Positions 17,798-25,782 of a stretch of 64,000 nt of DNA are shown piece after piece (positions within the stretch are counted from its first letter, which is position 1; each line of letters opens with the position of its first letter). The notes under the pieces were generated by a model. That model was not told the origin of the DNA, ran no database searches, and saw only the letters and a list, made by a program, of their open reading frames with translations. Source of the stretch: Pseudomonas sp. 10-1B (GTDB lineage: Bacteria > Pseudomonadota > Gammaproteobacteria > Pseudomonadales > Pseudomonadaceae); assembly GCF_000935045.1 (NCBI RefSeq), contig NZ_JYKS01000004.1:186001-250000 (forward strand), in the 5' to 3' direction. Position numbers and translations under genes: made by a program.

Positions 17798-17880
17798 GCG
17801 GCACAACAAAACTTCTTGTTTCGCTCACTTTTAAAACTAAAAAAACCCGCCCACCCTACAACTTATGGGCTGATACCAAC

Positions 17881-17896
17881 TGGCACGGAAACTGCT
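17881..17896 (+). promoter_or_regulatory. Sigma-54-type promoter for the TonB-dependent receptor
   Basis: TGGCACG-GAAA-CTGCT, one mismatch to TGGCACG-N4-TTGCW with correct GG-N10-GC spacing and C before the -24 box. The expected start is near 17908, about 63 nt before the receptor start codon. Confidence 0.8.
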
Positions 17897-17970
17897 CTCC
17901 AGCATTTCGACAGGCCTGACTATTCCCATAGAGCGCCAAGGACCTACGATGACTTTCAAGGAATTCAACG

Positions 17971-20082
17971 ATGCGTGCGATTCACCCCCATCCATTGCGC
18001 CTGGCCATCCGCCACGCTGCCTTGGCCACCGCGGCCACGGCACTGCTGGCCCCGGTCACGGTACTAGCCGCTGACCCGACCCTCGGCACGGTGACCGTGC
18101 AGGCCGCCAAACAATCCGAAGTGCAACGAGCAGCCAGCGCCCTGGCCGAGGTGCCCGGTGGCACCAGCGTGGTCGACAGCGAGGAGGTCGCCAAGGGCCG
18201 CACTGCCACACTGCAGGACACCCTCGGCTACCAGCCCGGGGTATTCGTGCAGTCCACCGGCGGTAACGACGCAGCGAAGATCTCGATCCGCGGCTCCGGC
18301 GCCAATACCTCGCCCGGCTACTTCCGGGAAGGCATCAAGTTCCTGTTCGACGGCCTGCCGCTGACCGGCCCTGGCGGCACCCCCTACGAATTCCTCAACG
18401 CCAGCGGCGTGAACTACACCGAGATCCTGCGCGGCGCCAACGCCTTCCAGTATGGCGCGCTGACCCTCGGTGGCGCGGTCAACTTCGTCAACCACAGCGG
18501 CTACAGCGCCCCTGGCCTGCGTGTGCGCGCTGAAGCCGGCAGCTACCACTACCAGAAGCAGAGCATCAGCTACGGCGGGGTCGAGGGCGACCTGGACTAC
18601 TACCTGCAGGCCGACAATTACCGCAACGAGGGCTCCCGCGACTACAGCCTGTCGAAGAGCTCGGGCATCGTCGCCAATGCCGGCTACCGCTTCAGCCCCA
18701 AGCTGGAAACCCGCCTGCTGCTGCGCTACCGCGACGAAACCCACAACGACCCCAGCGCCACCACCCTCGACGCTGCACTGCACCACCCGCGCCGCGCCAG
18801 CGCTACCGCCGAGAGCAGCGGTGCCGGCGCTCGCCGCCCGGGCAGCATCTGGGCGGGCAGCAAGACCACTTATACCTTTGACGACGATGCACGGCTGACC
18901 TTCGGCCTGTCATACCACGACTATCGTCACACCAACAGCCCGCGCAGCCCGAGCAACCCCAGTTACTGGGATTGGCACGACCTCGGCCTGCTGTTGGGCT
19001 ACGACCGGGTCGACTACTTGTTCGGCCACGAGAGCCGCAGCAACATCGCCTTCACTTCCACCCAGCACCTGCGCGGCGGGGTGAACTCGGCCAACGACGA
19101 CAAGGTGTCGCTCAAGCAGGTCAACTACAAGGATTCGTTCGACCGGGTGATCGCCTTGGGCAACGATCTCAACCTGGTCGACAATCTCTGGCTCACCAGC
19201 GGCGTGTCGTTCATCAACGTACGGCGCAAGGTGGACATCGACTACGCGGTGAACCCCAACACCACTACCTTCCCGCAGCACGTCGACTACGACAACTGGA
19301 GCGTTGCTCCGCGCATCGGCCTGCGCTACGAGTTCAGCCCGAACCTGCAGGTATTCACCAACTTCAGCCGCAGCATCGACCCGCCTGCTTCCTGGGAATA
19401 CTCGGGCTCCGGCCCGACCCTGCCTTACATCCGCCCGTTAGTGGAGCAGAAAGGCAACACCTTCGAGGTCGGTATCAAGGGCTCGCACGGCATCTTCGAT
19501 GGCAGCCTGGCACTGTACCGATCATGGATCCACGACGAACTGCTGAACGTGCAGATCATCCCCGCCACGTCATCGTCGGCAGCGGTCACCGGCGCCTTCA
19601 ACGCCTCACCGACCATCCACCAGGGTGTCGAAGCCGGCCTCAACACCCGCCTTTGGGAAAACCCTCAGGGCGACCTGGTGCGCTGGCGCCAGATGTACAC
19701 CTACAACGACTTCTACTACCGGCATGACGACACCTTCGGTGACAACCAGTTGCCGGGCGTGCCCAAGCACATCTACCAGGGTGAGTTGCAGTACCAGGAC
19801 CACAGCGGCTGGTACACCGGCGTCAACGTACAGTCAGCCTCGCGCACGGCTGTGGACTATGCCAACAGCCTGTATGCGCCGTCGTACACCATCTGGGGGG
19901 CGAACCTGGGATATGAGGCGCCAAATGGCAACTGGAAGGTATCGCTGGACCTGAAGAACCTGGCGAACAAGGCATACGTGACGGCGGTAACGCCGGTGTA
20001 CAACGCGCGCGGGCAGGATACTGCGTCATTCTGGCCGGGGGATGGGGTTGGCGCGTACGTGGGGGTTGAGGTCAGATACTGA
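17971..20082 (+). CDS. TonB-dependent outer-membrane receptor
   Basis: Outer-membrane active transporter, 703 aa. The signal peptide ends at about TVLA|ADPTLGTV. A TonB-box-like GTVTVQAA segment is followed by a plug domain (about 60-165, with RTATLQDTLGYQPGVFVQ and AKISIRGSGANTS) and a 22-strand barrel finishing on an aromatic residue (GVEVRY). There is no N-terminal signalling extension, so it is not a FecA-type sensor. AAGGA lies 8 nt before the ATG. Divergent from the importer A operon with matching sigma-54-type promoter, it probably carries the same substrate across the outer membrane. Confidence 0.93.
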   Translation: MRAIHPHPLRLAIRHAALATAATALLAPVTVLAADPTLGTVTVQAAKQSEVQRAASALAEVPGGTSVVDSEEVAKGRTATLQDTLGYQPGVFVQSTGGNDAAKISIRGSGANTSPGYFREGIKFLFDGLPLTGPGGTPYEFLNASGVNYTEILRGANAFQYGALTLGGAVNFVNHSGYSAPGLRVRAEAGSYHYQKQSISYGGVEGDLDYYLQADNYRNEGSRDYSLSKSSGIVANAGYRFSPKLETRLLLRYRDETHNDPSATTLDAALHHPRRASATAESSGAGARRPGSIWAGSKTTYTFDDDARLTFGLSYHDYRHTNSPRSPSNPSYWDWHDLGLLLGYDRVDYLFGHESRSNIAFTSTQHLRGGVNSANDDKVSLKQVNYKDSFDRVIALGNDLNLVDNLWLTSGVSFINVRRKVDIDYAVNPNTTTFPQHVDYDNWSVAPRIGLRYEFSPNLQVFTNFSRSIDPPASWEYSGSGPTLPYIRPLVEQKGNTFEVGIKGSHGIFDGSLALYRSWIHDELLNVQIIPATSSSAAVTGAFNASPTIHQGVEAGLNTRLWENPQGDLVRWRQMYTYNDFYYRHDDTFGDNQLPGVPKHIYQGELQYQDHSGWYTGVNVQSASRTAVDYANSLYAPSYTIWGANLGYEAPNGNWKVSLDLKNLANKAYVTAVTPVYNARGQDTASFWPGDGVGAYVGVEVRY

Positions 20083-20107
20083 GCACATGATACGGCCATG
20101 TGTTTGA

Positions 20108-20123
20108 TGGCACGTCCACTGCA
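20108..20123 (+). promoter_or_regulatory. Orphan sigma-54-like motif downstream of the receptor
   Basis: TGGCACG-TCCA-CTGCA with GG-N10-GC spacing, as close to consensus as the two promoters at 17.6-17.9 kb. It points toward the 3' end of the minus-strand LysR gene, and no plus-strand gene follows for 1.1 kb. It could drive an antisense or small RNA or be a chance match. Confidence 0.35.
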
Positions 20124-20132
20124 CATTCGAGA

Positions 20133-20158
20133 CCGAGCGCCGCCCTCGCAGCGCTCGG
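20133..20158. terminator. Hairpin between convergent genes
   Basis: A perfect 8-bp stem CCGAGCGC / GCGCTCGG around a 10-base loop lies between the receptor stop and the LysR stop. There is no T-run, so termination is only suggested by the convergent position. Confidence 0.4.
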
Positions 20159-20187
20159 CCTCGGGGCGTTAGCCACGGCCCGACCGC

Positions 20188-21138
20188 TCAGAAACTCAAC
20201 CTGAGCATATCAGCCAAGCGCCGGTCATCAGCATCGCGCGAACGGCTGCAGGCTTTCAGCGCCTGCTCCAGGCAACGCACCAGGCACCGTGCCGCCGGGT
20301 CCAGGGCCTGGTCGCGCAAGTGGATCACGCTGATATCACCCGCCTCCAGCGGCTCGTCCAGGGTCAAGGCCTGTGCCTTGCTGCGCAGCGGCTCGCAGAG
20401 CAGCATCGGTGCGGGCGAATAGCCAAGCAGTCCACCATCGACGATCAGGCTGCTGAGCATCGCGCTGGACTGGGCACAAACGATGCGACCCGGTGCGATG
20501 CTCAAGCCGTGGCGGCCGAACAATTGGTGCATCAGCGCGTGCTGGCCAGCCTGGGTGAAGTTCATCACCCAGTCATGCTCCAGCAACTGGCCGAGCGAAC
20601 GCGCGGCCTGCAAAGGATGGTCGATGCGCGCCAGCACCCGCATGGGGTAGTGCGCCAGCACCTGATGGCTGAATTCCTGCCCCGGCAGCCCACCCGCCGG
20701 CCCGAGGGCGAATTGCATCTGGCCACTGCGCAACAATGCCAGGCTGACCGCCTGCAAACCTTCATAGAGCTCCAGCTGGACGCTCGGCATTTCCTGGCGA
20801 AAGGCCCGCAACGCAGCGCCCAGCAAGGTCTGCCCGAACCACGGTGTGATCCCCACGCACAGGCGCGTCGGCGCCTCGCCGCGCAAGCTGGCCAGGTCAC
20901 GCTGGGCCTTCTCCAACTGGCTGGCGATCTGCCGCGCGTGCGGCAACAGGGTCAGGCCGGCCGAGGTCAGGCGCGCGCCGCCAGCATGGCGGGCCAGCAA
21001 GGGTAGCCCTTGCTCTTCTTCCAGCTCGCGCAACGCACGGGTAATGGCGGCCTGGGACAGGTCCAGGGCCCGGGCGGCCGAACGGATGCCACCGTGGTCG
21101 GCCACGGCCATCAGGGCCTGTAGCTGATGCAGCTTCAC
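20188..21138 (-). CDS. LysR-family transcriptional regulator
   Basis: LysR regulator of 316 aa. The winged helix-turn-helix is in residues 1-65 (LQALMAVADHGGIRSAARAL, QAAITRALRELEEEQGLPLL), followed by the effector domain. The start is GTG at 21138, with AGGAG 7 nt upstream; earlier in-frame starts would run into the divergent promoter region. It faces the amidohydrolase operon 146 bp away and is its likely controller, with a CTACC-N11-GGTAG dyad between them. Confidence 0.92.
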   Translation of the reverse strand: MKLHQLQALMAVADHGGIRSAARALDLSQAAITRALRELEEEQGLPLLARHAGGARLTSAGLTLLPHARQIASQLEKAQRDLASLRGEAPTRLCVGITPWFGQTLLGAALRAFRQEMPSVQLELYEGLQAVSLALLRSGQMQFALGPAGGLPGQEFSHQVLAHYPMRVLARIDHPLQAARSLGQLLEHDWVMNFTQAGQHALMHQLFGRHGLSIAPGRIVCAQSSAMLSSLIVDGGLLGYSPAPMLLCEPLRSKAQALTLDEPLEAGDISVIHLRDQALDPAARCLVRCLEQALKACSRSRDADDRRLADMLRLSF

Positions 21139-21200
21139 GAAAAGTCTCCTGCCTGAACACCAAGGGTCGTCATGACAACATTTTTGCGGCTTATGCCCCG

Positions 21201-21221
21201 CTACCGCCGGCGCTAGGGTAG
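21201..21221. promoter_or_regulatory. Candidate LysR operator
   Basis: Dyad CTACC-N11-GGTAG with perfect 5-bp arms and the 11-base spacing typical of LysR sites, in the divergent gap between the LysR gene (20188) and the amidohydrolase gene (21285). Confidence 0.4.
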
Positions 21222-21284
21222 AGCACGAGGTCAAGGCCGCCAATGGGCAGTGCAGTGTCGCCTCACCGACCAGGAAAGAACAAT

Positions 21285-22460
21285 ATGCCTACACCCCGCA
21301 TCGCCCCCGGCATCGCTGCCATCACCCCGGCCATGGTTGAACTGCGCCGGGCTATCCACCGCCAGCCTGAACTGGGCTTCGAAGAGTTCGCCACCAGCGC
21401 ACGGGTGGTCAGCCACCTGCGCGAATGGGGCTACGACGTTCACCAGGGCATGGCCAGTACCGCCGTGGTTGCCACCTTGCGCAATGGCAAGGGCCCCACG
21501 CTCGGCCTGCGCGCAGAGCTGGATGCCTTGCCCATCGACGAACAGAGCGGGCAACCGTGGGCCAGCACGGTGCCGGGCAAGATGCACGCCTGCGGCCATG
21601 ACGGGCATACCGCGATGCTGCTGGCCGCTGCCTGCGAACTGGCCCGCGAACGCCACTGGCAAGGCACCCTGCACTTGTTCTTCCAGCCCGCCGAGGAAGG
21701 CCATGGTGGTTCCGGAGCCAAGCGCATGCTCGATGAAGGCGTGTTCGAACGTTTTCCCTGCGACGCCGTTTACGCCCTGCACAACTCCCCCGGCATGCCC
21801 CTTGGCCAGTTCGGCGTGCTCGCCGGGCCACGCATGGCCTCCACCGACAACGTGACCATCGTCATCCACGGCAACGGCGGCCATGGCGCCATGCCGAACC
21901 GTGCGATCGACCCGGTAGTGGTCGGTGCCTCGCTGGTGCTGGCGCTGCAGACCATCGTCTCGCGCAACGTGCCGCCCAGCGAAACCGCGATCATCACCGT
22001 GGGCGCCTTTCTCGCCGGCGATGCCGCCAATGTCATCCCCGGCCGGGCCGAGCTGCGCCTGAGCGTACGTGCACTCGACGCCAACGTTCGCCACCTGCTG
22101 CGCCAGCGCATACAGGCCTTGGCCGAGCACCATGCGCAAAGCTACGGCGCCAGCGCCGAGGTGAGCTTTGGCGAAGGCTACCCGGTGCTGGTCAACACCC
22201 CGCAGGCTACCCAGCTGGCCGAGCAGGTCATACGTGACTGGCTTGGCGAAGAAGGCCTGGCAACGGGCCAGAAACCGATTTGCGCCAGCGACGACTTTGC
22301 CTTCTGGCTGGAGCAGGTGCCCGGCTGCTACCTGCTGATCGGCAATGGCGAAGGCAGCGGCAGCTGCGAAGTGCACAACCCCGGCTACGACTTCAACGAC
22401 CTGGCACTGCCTCTGGGCGCGACCTTCTGGGTGCGACTGGCGCAGCGCTTCCTGGCCTGA
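21285..22460 (+). CDS. M20D amidohydrolase (HipO/N-acyl-amino-acid amidohydrolase type)
   Basis: Zinc amidohydrolase of peptidase family M20D, 391 aa, normal length. The metal and catalytic residues lie in HACGHDGHTAML (residues about 100), FQPAEEGHGGS (general base Glu) and the HN pair of YALHNSPGMPLG; the last metal ligand is in EVHNPGYDFND. Members cleave N-acyl amino acids such as hippurate or indole conjugates. The start MPTPRIAP at 21285 follows AGGAAAG. It is first in a three-gene set with a symporter and an OprD porin, a typical import-and-hydrolyse module. The acyl group is not predictable from sequence. Confidence 0.9.
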   Translation: MPTPRIAPGIAAITPAMVELRRAIHRQPELGFEEFATSARVVSHLREWGYDVHQGMASTAVVATLRNGKGPTLGLRAELDALPIDEQSGQPWASTVPGKMHACGHDGHTAMLLAAACELARERHWQGTLHLFFQPAEEGHGGSGAKRMLDEGVFERFPCDAVYALHNSPGMPLGQFGVLAGPRMASTDNVTIVIHGNGGHGAMPNRAIDPVVVGASLVLALQTIVSRNVPPSETAIITVGAFLAGDAANVIPGRAELRLSVRALDANVRHLLRQRIQALAEHHAQSYGASAEVSFGEGYPVLVNTPQATQLAEQVIRDWLGEEGLATGQKPICASDDFAFWLEQVPGCYLLIGNGEGSGSCEVHNPGYDFNDLALPLGATFWVRLAQRFLA

Positions 22461-22475
22461 CGGCCACCGCAAGAG

Positions 22476-22503
22476 AGCAACAACGATGACAACAAAAACA
22501 ACA
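22476..22503 (+). promoter_or_regulatory. Putative Hfq/Crc site over the MHS symporter start
   Basis: An A-rich tract of repeated AAC/ACA triplets (GAGCAACAACG before the ATG, then ACAACAAAAACAACAG) fits the AAnAAnAA pattern bound by Hfq/Crc in Pseudomonas carbon catabolite repression. It covers the start codon. Confidence 0.5.
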
Positions 22504-23802
22504 GACTTCGCCATCGAAACCCCTGCCCCACACCCCAGCAAGCGCCGAGCGATCGCCGCGATCTGCGTGGGCAATGCCCTGGAGTTCTACGATTTCCTGG
22601 TCTACAGCCTGCTGGCCACGCTCATGGCCAGGCTGTTCTTTCCGTTCAGTGACCACCCGTTGATCCCCTTGATGCTGTCACTGGCCGTATTCGGCACCGG
22701 CTTTGTCATGCGCCCGCTAGGCGGCCTGGTGATCGGAATGTATGCCGACCGCGTGGGACGCAAGGCGGCCATGCGCCTGACCTTGTGGCTGATGGCGATC
22801 GGCTCGCTGATGTTCACCATCGCCCCCACCTACGCCCAGGCTGGCTTGATCGGCCCGGCAGTGGTGATCGTCGCCAGGCTCCTGCAGGGCTTTGCGGTCG
22901 GCGGGCAGATCGGCACTTCGACCACCATGCTGATGGAGTACGCCGACAACCACTCACGCGGCTATTACTGCAGTTGGCAGACCTTCAGCCAGAGCCTGGG
23001 TATCTGCCTGGGAGCACTGATGGTCACCCTGCTGAGCAACCTGCTCAGCCCGGCAGCCATGGACAGCTGGGGCTGGCGAGCGATCTTCGCCATGGGCATC
23101 CTGGCCATCCCGGTCAGCGAATACATCCGCCATCGCCTCGAGGAAACGCTCGCCCATCGCCACGTCACGGACAGCCGTGCACCCGTGTCGCAAGGCAAGC
23201 AACTGGCCTTGCTGCTGCAACACCCACGGCAGATGCTGGCGGGGGTGTTGCTGGTGATCGGCGCCACCGTGCCCATCTACACCATCCAGTTCTATCTCGC
23301 CAACCATGCCATTGGCGTGCTGGGCATGCCGCTGTCCAGTGGTACCTGGGCGGCAATCGTCGCTTGCCTGCCGCCGCTGCTGTTGTCGGCCCATGCCGGC
23401 CGCCTGAGTGACCGCATCGGCCGGCGCAAGGCGATCTTCTGGCCGTTGCCGCTGCTGTTGCTGGCGATCTACCCAGCCTTCCTGCTGCTCAACCAACACC
23501 CCGGCCTGCCGGTACTGCTGACGGTGGTGTTTTTGCTGAGCATCCCGCTGACCTACACCATCGTGCCCAATCTGGCGATCCTGCCGGAGCTGTTCCCCAC
23601 CCGTATCCGCGCCAGCGGCATGTCACTGGCGTATTGCATCGGCGTGGCCCTGTTCGGCGGTTTCGCCCAACTGTTCGCCGCCGGGCTGGTCAGCCTGACC
23701 GGCAACATGAATGCGCCCGCGTTCTACATCATCGCAGCGATCCTGCTGTCGCTGGTCGGCCTGAAGCTGGCACCGGAAACCGCCGGCAAAGACCTCGACT
23801 GA
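22486..23802 (+). CDS. MHS-family MFS metabolite:proton symporter
   Basis: Twelve-helix major-facilitator symporter of the metabolite:H+ symporter group, 438 aa. It shows the group hallmark GNALEFYDFLVYSLL in the first helix, GMYADRVGRKAAMRL in loop 2-3 and SDRIGRRKA in loop 8-9. It follows the amidohydrolase by 25 bp, so it probably imports that enzyme's N-acyl substrate. The start at 22486 lies in a run rich in ACAACA triplets, which also fits a Hfq/Crc site. Confidence 0.92.
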   Translation: MTTKTTDFAIETPAPHPSKRRAIAAICVGNALEFYDFLVYSLLATLMARLFFPFSDHPLIPLMLSLAVFGTGFVMRPLGGLVIGMYADRVGRKAAMRLTLWLMAIGSLMFTIAPTYAQAGLIGPAVVIVARLLQGFAVGGQIGTSTTMLMEYADNHSRGYYCSWQTFSQSLGICLGALMVTLLSNLLSPAAMDSWGWRAIFAMGILAIPVSEYIRHRLEETLAHRHVTDSRAPVSQGKQLALLLQHPRQMLAGVLLVIGATVPIYTIQFYLANHAIGVLGMPLSSGTWAAIVACLPPLLLSAHAGRLSDRIGRRKAIFWPLPLLLLAIYPAFLLLNQHPGLPVLLTVVFLLSIPLTYTIVPNLAILPELFPTRIRASGMSLAYCIGVALFGGFAQLFAAGLVSLTGNMNAPAFYIIAAILLSLVGLKLAPETAGKDLD

Positions 23803-23880
23803 CCCCACCCGCTCACGGACGAGCCCTTCGCCTTCTTGCCATGTCCACGGGCCTTCTGCCCGGGGTACCTGGCTGCGCCC

Positions 23881-23894
23881 AGAACAAGAACAAC
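23881..23894 (+). promoter_or_regulatory. Putative Hfq/Crc site in the OprD-type porin leader
   Basis: AGAACAAGAACAAC immediately upstream of the AGGTGAACC ribosome site of the gene at 23907. It matches the AAnAAnAA catabolite-activity motif, and binding there would block initiation. Confidence 0.55.
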
Positions 23895-23906
23895 AGGTGA
23901 ACCTTC

Positions 23907-25253
23907 ATGTTCCATCGCCATGCCACACTGCTCTGCACCGCCCTGCTGGCCACCGACGCCGTGGCTGATAGCCAGGGCCTGATCGAGGGCAGCCAACTGG
24001 AGCTGCGCAACCGCAACTTCTATTTCAACCGCGACTTTCGCAACGGCGCCAGCAATGGCCAGGGCGACAATGCTGCCCGCCCCGCCGACGCGCGCAAGGG
24101 GTACCGCGAGGAATGGGCCCACGGCGTGATGCTCGGCCTCACCTCAGGGTTCACCCAGGGCCCCCTGGGCCTGGGGCTCGATGCCCATGCCCAGATCGGC
24201 CTGAAGCTCGACAGCGGCCCAGGGCGTACCGGCACCCTCCTGCTGCCCGTCAGCCATAACCGCCAGCGCAATGCCGAAGTGGCCGATGACTATAGCCATG
24301 CAGGCGCGGCGCTCAAGGTTCGCGCGCTCGGTAGCGAATTGAAATGGGGCGAGATGCGCACCTCGACCCCGGTGTTCACCACCGCCGACAGCCGCCTGCT
24401 GCCGGAAATGGCCACCGGCTTTTATTTGCGTAACGATGCTGTGCCAGACCTGCAGCTCGAAGCGGGCCACTTCACCGCCTATCGGGATTTCACGTCGAGC
24501 AACGCAGACGACAGCCTGCGCACCCGCTACTCCGACGTCGAAGTACGCAGCCTGGATTTCGTCGGTGCCACCTACCAGGTCAACGAAACGCTGAGCGTCA
24601 AGTTGTTCCACGCCCGCGCCGAGGACAACTGGCTGCAGAACTACCTCAACATCAACCAGGATGTGCCGTTCTCATCGGCCAGCGGCCTGAACTTCGACCT
24701 GCACCTGTATCGCACCGACGACACTGGCCGCGCCCTTTCCGGCCAGGTGGACAACACCAGCTGGAGCCTGGCTGGCGCCTGGAGGCAGGGTGCCCACCGT
24801 GTCACCCTGGCCTACCAGCAGATCGACGGCGACACGCCCTTCGACTATGTCGGCGGCCTGTCCATCGACCTGGCCAACTCGGTACAGATCTCCGACTTCA
24901 ATGCCCCCGGCATGAAATCCCGTCAGGCACGCTACGACCTCAACTTCGCAGGGTACGGTATCCCCGGCCTGAACTTCATGACCCGCTACGTCACCGGCAG
25001 CGAGGCCAGCGACCAGCACTGGCGACCGGGCCGACGCTATGCCGGTGGGGCGCTATCGAGCTATGGTCTGTATGACGGCGCCAAATGGCATGAGCTGGAC
25101 CTCGAATTGCGCTACGTGGTGCAGCAAGGCCCAGCCCGCGACCTCTCCATACGCACCCGCGTGGCCACCTATCGTGGCAACCACGAGGCGCAGGTCGACC
25201 TGCCAGACATCAACGAAGTACGCCTGATCGTCGAGTATCCGCTGAAGTTCTAG
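23907..25253 (+). CDS. OprD-family outer-membrane porin
   Basis: Substrate-specific 18-strand porin, 448 aa. The signal peptide MFHRHATLLCTALLATDAVA is cut before DSQGLIEGSQ. The mature start LELRNRNFYFNRDFRNG is the OprD hallmark, and GYREEWAHGVMLGLTSGFTQ with GLGLDAHAQIGLKLDSG follows. It ends on Phe (VEYPLKF), as barrels do. It lies 104 bp after the symporter and completes the outer- and inner-membrane uptake pair for the amidohydrolase module. It overlaps the convergent MerR gene by 4 bp. Confidence 0.94.
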   Translation: MFHRHATLLCTALLATDAVADSQGLIEGSQLELRNRNFYFNRDFRNGASNGQGDNAARPADARKGYREEWAHGVMLGLTSGFTQGPLGLGLDAHAQIGLKLDSGPGRTGTLLLPVSHNRQRNAEVADDYSHAGAALKVRALGSELKWGEMRTSTPVFTTADSRLLPEMATGFYLRNDAVPDLQLEAGHFTAYRDFTSSNADDSLRTRYSDVEVRSLDFVGATYQVNETLSVKLFHARAEDNWLQNYLNINQDVPFSSASGLNFDLHLYRTDDTGRALSGQVDNTSWSLAGAWRQGAHRVTLAYQQIDGDTPFDYVGGLSIDLANSVQISDFNAPGMKSRQARYDLNFAGYGIPGLNFMTRYVTGSEASDQHWRPGRRYAGGALSSYGLYDGAKWHELDLELRYVVQQGPARDLSIRTRVATYRGNHEAQVDLPDINEVRLIVEYPLKF

Positions 25254-25693
25254 AAATGCGCTTTTGCGGCGTTCGCCTTGTTCAAGGCGATCTCTTCGCG
25301 CAACCGGTCAAGCACCCGCTGGGAGTTGTCAGCGCACGGCATGCCCTCGGGCTTGCTTTCAATGCCCTCGATCACCATCAGCAACTGCTCCTTGTTGCGC
25401 GCCAGACGCTGTTGCAGTGCTTCGATTTCCTCGACCTTGCGTTTCAGGCCAAACAGCAGTTCGTCATGCCGCCAACCGTTCGCACTCACAGGCAACAGAT
25501 TGCGGATCTCCTCCAGGGAAAACCCTGCCGCCTGGGCGCTGGTGATCATCTCCAGCATCCACACGGCATCCTCTGAATAATCACGGTAGCCATTGGCCTT
25601 GCGCTCGACCGACTGGATCAGCCCACTCGCCTCGTAGAAACGGATGCGCGAAGGCGCCAGGCCGGTGAGCTTGGCCAGCTCTCCTATTCTCAT
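25250..25693 (-). CDS. MerR-family transcriptional regulator
   Basis: Regulator of 147 aa. The MerR winged helix is at residues 1-70 (MRIGELAKLTGLAPSRIRFY, NGYRDYSEDAVWMLEMI), then a dimerising coiled coil of about 80-115 (KVEEIEALQQRLARNKEQLL). A single Cys near residue 125 gives no recognisable metal-binding pair, so it is probably an organic-signal or orphan MerR. The start at 25693 has GGAAGG 7 nt upstream. A strong dyad lies 28-55 bp upstream. No target gene is adjacent apart from itself. Confidence 0.88.
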   Translation of the reverse strand: MRIGELAKLTGLAPSRIRFYEASGLIQSVERKANGYRDYSEDAVWMLEMITSAQAAGFSLEEIRNLLPVSANGWRHDELLFGLKRKVEEIEALQQRLARNKEQLLMVIEGIESKPEGMPCADNSQRVLDRLREEIALNKANAAKAHF

Positions 25694-25715
25694 TGAAGCA
25701 CCTTCCAAATATGAT

Positions 25716-25747
25716 TTGACCTTAAAGCCTACTTTAACTTTAAAGTC
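25716..25747. promoter_or_regulatory. MerR-type operator/promoter
   Basis: Perfect dyad TTAAAG-CCTA-CTTTAA (25722-25737) directly after TTGACC on the plus strand and followed by a further TTAAAGT. Elongated -35/-10 spacing around such a dyad is the MerR pattern. It lies 30 bp upstream of the MerR gene, so autoregulation is likely. Confidence 0.6.
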
Positions 25748-25782
25748 GTTTGGCGGCCAAGGAGTACCGACGCGCTTACCGC

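Larger units (their letters stand above)
17515..17970. other. Divergent control region between importer A operon and TonB receptor
   Basis: A 456-bp AT-richer gap with no gene. It holds two outward-facing sigma-54-type promoters (17592-17607 minus, 17881-17896 plus) and, between them, two TGTT-N8-AACA dyads. All elements are arranged so that one activator could serve both directions. Confidence 0.75.

Noticed and set aside
20133..20158. Strong intrinsic terminator after the TonB receptor
   Set aside because: The stem is good but there is no T-run; kept only as a low-confidence hairpin.
21231..22574. 447-codon open frame on the minus strand
   Set aside because: It is antisense to the M20D amidohydrolase, has Ala/Gly-rich low-complexity composition without motifs, and no ribosome site. 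It is a GC-rich shadow frame.
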